Part shown: positions 14,653-16,900 of the stretch, in pieces
Position numbering within the stretch: position 1 is the first letter of the stretch
Layout: each line of letters opens with the position of its first letter
Assembly: GCA_964449175.1 (NCBI GenBank)
Contig: CAYUYH010000023.1
Location: 1-16,900, forward strand
Reading direction: 5' to 3'
DNA from: CAYUYH01 sp964449175
Lineage (GTDB): Bacteria; Planctomycetota; Phycisphaerae; SM23-33
DNA: 16,900 bases
Translations under genes and position numbers: made by a program
Notes under the pieces: generated by a model
Told to the model about the DNA's origin: nothing
Seen by the model: the letters and a program-made list of their open reading frames with translations, nothing else
Database searches by the model: none

Positions 14653-16674
14653 GTGACATTTCGCGCCGCAATCCTCGGCCTGCTGGGCGCCGTGATCATC
14701 GCCACGGGCGGCTGTCTGACTGAATTCGTCAGGATTCCATCGCTGACGCGCGGCCACCTGCCGATCTCCATCTTCGGCGGGCTGTTCATATTCATGGCGG
14801 CGATCAATCCGCTGCTGCACAAGATCCGGGCCGGCTGGCGGCTGCGGTCCAGTGAGATCGCCATCGCCCTGGCGATGACGCTGGTGGCCTGCAACATTCC
14901 ACACGCCGGGCTGCTGCGGCATTTCCCGTCCGCGCTGATCATGCCGCTTCAGCAGAATCTCACGAAACCCGGCTGGGAGAAGGCCCGAATCCTCAGCTAT
15001 GTCCCGCCCGGTCTGCTGGTCGATGCGGAGGCCGACTCGACGGCCGTCCGGGCGTTCCTCGTCGGAATGCGCACTACCGATTCGAACGTCGGCATGTCGG
15101 CCGTTCCCTGGGGCGCGTGGGCCGGCACCTTGTCGTTCTGGCTGCCGGTCATCGTCCTGGGCGCGGTCGCGGCGATATCGCTCAGCCTCATCACGCACCA
15201 CCAGTGGTCCGACCGCGAGCGGCTGAGGTATCCGATCGCCGACTTCGCCAATACGCTGATCCAGCAGGACCCGGCCAGGAGCATCGGCGCGATCTTCCGC
15301 AACAAGTGCTTCTGGGTGGGGCTGATCGTGCTGCTGGCGGCCCGGTCGTTCAACGTCGCCAACACGTGGTTCGAGTTCGGCGTGAAGATACCGTTCGAGT
15401 TCGACCTCACCGCCATCAGGGTCAAGTTCCCCGAGCTGGCAGAGATGGGAGAGGCCCGCTACGTCATCAAGCCGCTGCTGATCCCGACGGCAGTGGCGTT
15501 CACATTCTTCCTGGCCTCCGACATCGGCTTCAGCATGGGCATCGCGTCGCTGGTGACGCTGGCGGCGCACCTGGTGCTCATCAGGATCGGGATCGACGTG
15601 GCCGCCGGCTCCGTCGGCGGGGTCACGCAGTGGGTCAACATGGGCAGCTTCGTCGGCTATGCGCTGGTGCTTATCTACATCGGCAGGACGTATTACTGGC
15701 GGACGTTCAAGCAGTCGGTCACGTTCCGCGCGCAGAGCGACACGTACGCGGGCGCGGCCTGGGCGGGGCGGTTCTTCCTGCTGGCGTGCGCCGGCCTGGT
15801 GTGGATGCTGATCACCGCGGGCGCGGGCTGGCCGGTGGCGGTGGTGACCGTCGGCGCGCTTGTCCTGATGTTCCTGGTGCTCGCCAGGATCAATGCCGAG
15901 GCGGGGGTGTTCTTCTACAAGCCGGCGTGGGACATCTGGATCGCGGTGGCCGGGCTATTTAGCCTGCCGGTGCTGGGTCCGAAGGCGACGATCATCGTCT
16001 GCATGTTCGGCATCGTGCTGATGGCTGACCCGTTCGAGGCGCTGATCCCCTACGTGGTCAATGGCCTGAAGATCTCCGACTTGGCGGGGATCAAGCCGGC
16101 TCGCACGGGCGCCGCGCAGACGGGCGCGTTCGTTGTGGCGTTGGCGGTGGCCGTGCCGGTTGCGATCTGGGCCTGCTACAACTTCGGAACCGGCGGCACG
16201 GGCGTGGGCACGGAATGGTCTCAACTGCCCTTCAACCTCGCCGAACGATCCATAACTCAACTTAACATCACGGGCCAGCTTCAGCAGGTCAACAACTACT
16301 CGCCCTGGCAGCGACTGATGAACATCGACCCCAGCTCGCGGTTCCTGTGGTCGGTGGGCGTAGGGATCGGCCTGGTGATCCTGATCGGCAGCCTGCGCCT
16401 CCGCTGGCCGTGGTGGCCGCTGCATCCGATCGTGCTGCTCGGCTTCGGCGCCTGGACGATGGGCAAGTTCGGCGCGTCGTTCCTGCTGGGCTGGCTCATC
16501 AAGACCCTGGTCATGCGCCTCGGCGGGCCGAAGGCATACCAGCAGGCGAGAAACCTGATGATGGGCGTGATCGCCGGCGACCTCTGCGGCGGGTTCGTCT
16601 ACATGGCCACTCGATATGCCTACTACGCGGTTACGGGCCTGCGCGCGCCCGGCGCGATGAACGTGCTGTGGTAG
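14653..16674 (+). CDS. DUF6785/DUF6784 OPT-like membrane protein, copy 2
   Basis: 673 residues, a tandem paralogue of the preceding gene. Near-identical blocks are spread along the length: PSLTRGHLPIS, NPLLHKIRAGWRLRSSEIA, VIKPLLIPTAVAFTFFLASD, VLARINAE.GVFFYKP, ADPFEALIPYVVNGLKI, and WWPLHPIVLLGFGAWTMGKF to the end, where both proteins finish NVLW. The first lumenal or extracytoplasmic loop (about 110-150: QNLTKPGWEKARILSYVPPGLLVDAEADS) and the polar C-terminal-third loop differ, which suggests different ligands. GTG start at 14653 (VTFRA) with GAGAAG just upstream. With 46 bases between the genes and no terminator there, cotranscription is expected. It could be half of a heteromeric transporter or a specificity duplicate. 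Confidence 0.88.
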   Translation: MTFRAAILGLLGAVIIATGGCLTEFVRIPSLTRGHLPISIFGGLFIFMAAINPLLHKIRAGWRLRSSEIAIALAMTLVACNIPHAGLLRHFPSALIMPLQQNLTKPGWEKARILSYVPPGLLVDAEADSTAVRAFLVGMRTTDSNVGMSAVPWGAWAGTLSFWLPVIVLGAVAAISLSLITHHQWSDRERLRYPIADFANTLIQQDPARSIGAIFRNKCFWVGLIVLLAARSFNVANTWFEFGVKIPFEFDLTAIRVKFPELAEMGEARYVIKPLLIPTAVAFTFFLASDIGFSMGIASLVTLAAHLVLIRIGIDVAAGSVGGVTQWVNMGSFVGYALVLIYIGRTYYWRTFKQSVTFRAQSDTYAGAAWAGRFFLLACAGLVWMLITAGAGWPVAVVTVGALVLMFLVLARINAEAGVFFYKPAWDIWIAVAGLFSLPVLGPKATIIVCMFGIVLMADPFEALIPYVVNGLKISDLAGIKPARTGAAQTGAFVVALAVAVPVAIWACYNFGTGGTGVGTEWSQLPFNLAERSITQLNITGQLQQVNNYSPWQRLMNIDPSSRFLWSVGVGIGLVILIGSLRLRWPWWPLHPIVLLGFGAWTMGKFGASFLLGWLIKTLVMRLGGPKAYQQARNLMMGVIAGDLCGGFVYMATRYAYYAVTGLRAPGAMNVLW

Positions 16675-16700
16675 CGGCTCGGCGGCAACGGCGCCGCCCG

Positions 16701-16900
16701 CTAGCGTTCAGCCCCCGCGAAGCCGAGGTATTCATCCAGCCAGTTGTCGGTTCGCAGCACGGCCTTTCTCTGCCGCAGCGCCTGCCGCTCGGCCCGCCTC
16801 TGTGCTCGGTCGAAGACCAGCTTGGCCGGCGATGAGGATGCCCCCTGCTCGCTCGCCCCCTGGCGTCGCGGCCGCCAGCGGGCCAGCGCCGGGGCGTGGC
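16701..16900 (-). CDS. unrecognised protein, C-terminal fragment
   Basis: The minus strand read from the right edge to TAG at 16703-16701 stays open for about 65 codons. The end of the product reads ASSSPAKLVFDRAQRRAERQ, then a basic RQRKAVLRTDN and WLDEYLGFAGAER. The Ser/Pro-rich, low-complexity start (about 16820-16900) followed by an arginine-rich helix and an aromatic tail looks like a genuine protein C-terminus rather than noise. No family is recognised. It is convergent with the second DUF6785 gene, 26 bases apart. Confidence 0.5.
   Translation of the reverse strand, partial: HAPALARWRPRRQGASEQGASSSPAKLVFDRAQRRAERQALRQRKAVLRTDNWLDEYLGFAGAER

Noticed and set aside
12468..14942. 824-aa minus-strand frame opposite the first DUF6785 gene
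   Set aside because: The His/Arg/Gln-rich composition is typical of the antisense of a GC-rich gene; the plus-strand protein has clear family motifs.

Overview
This is a GC-rich bacterial window. Every gene is a bacterial family, several start with GTG, and there is no phage, plasmid or CRISPR module. The CslA-like GT2 glycosyltransferase, the tandem DUF6785/DUF6784 (OPT-like) membrane proteins and the many short intergenic hairpins suit the Planctomycetota, perhaps a Phycisphaerae-like lineage. That placement is an inference from gene content, not a phylogenetic result. A 10-N scaffold gap and a 12-G run near 2.9 kb point to a draft or metagenome assembly.

Layout, left to right. A BioF-type alpha-oxoamine synthase leaves the left edge on the minus strand, divergent from guaB (IMP dehydrogenase). 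Two small lipoproteins follow guaB; the second has a BamE-like DUF3862 domain. After the gap, a minus-strand RNA-repair pair (archease then rtcB) is divergent from a plus-strand cluster: a 42-aa membrane peptide, a TauE/SafE exporter and rsgA, with start/stop overlap or very short spacing. Next come a DUF488 protein and a dual-OB (DuOB-like) protein, co-oriented, then a convergent two-ACT-domain protein.

The 467-bp stretch at 9224-9690 has no gene. It is packed with inverted repeats and a 65-bp direct duplication carrying a piece of tRNA T-arm sequence, and it abuts a minus-strand tRNA-Gly(CCC). The glycosyltransferase upstream of that tRNA ends inside it: its stop codon lies within the tRNA 5' region. 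A divergent shikimate-kinase-like gene follows, lacking some usual shikimate-binding residues. Then comes a second hairpin-rich intergenic region (12021-12533), two tandem paralogous DUF6785/DUF6784 membrane proteins, and the C-terminus of an unrecognised minus-strand protein at the right edge.

Most genes are housekeeping: purine synthesis, RNA ligation, 30S ribosome maturation, aromatic or related small-molecule phosphorylation, and surface polysaccharide. I found no clear complete new system. The items most worth a second look are the tRNA-Gly locus (gene overlap, tRNA-like inverted and direct duplications, abutting hairpin), the family of intergenic hairpins with a recurrent AGGA/TCCT loop (one apparently linked to the assembly gap), the DUF488-DuOB pair, the 42-aa membrane peptide and the tandem OPT-like proteins.
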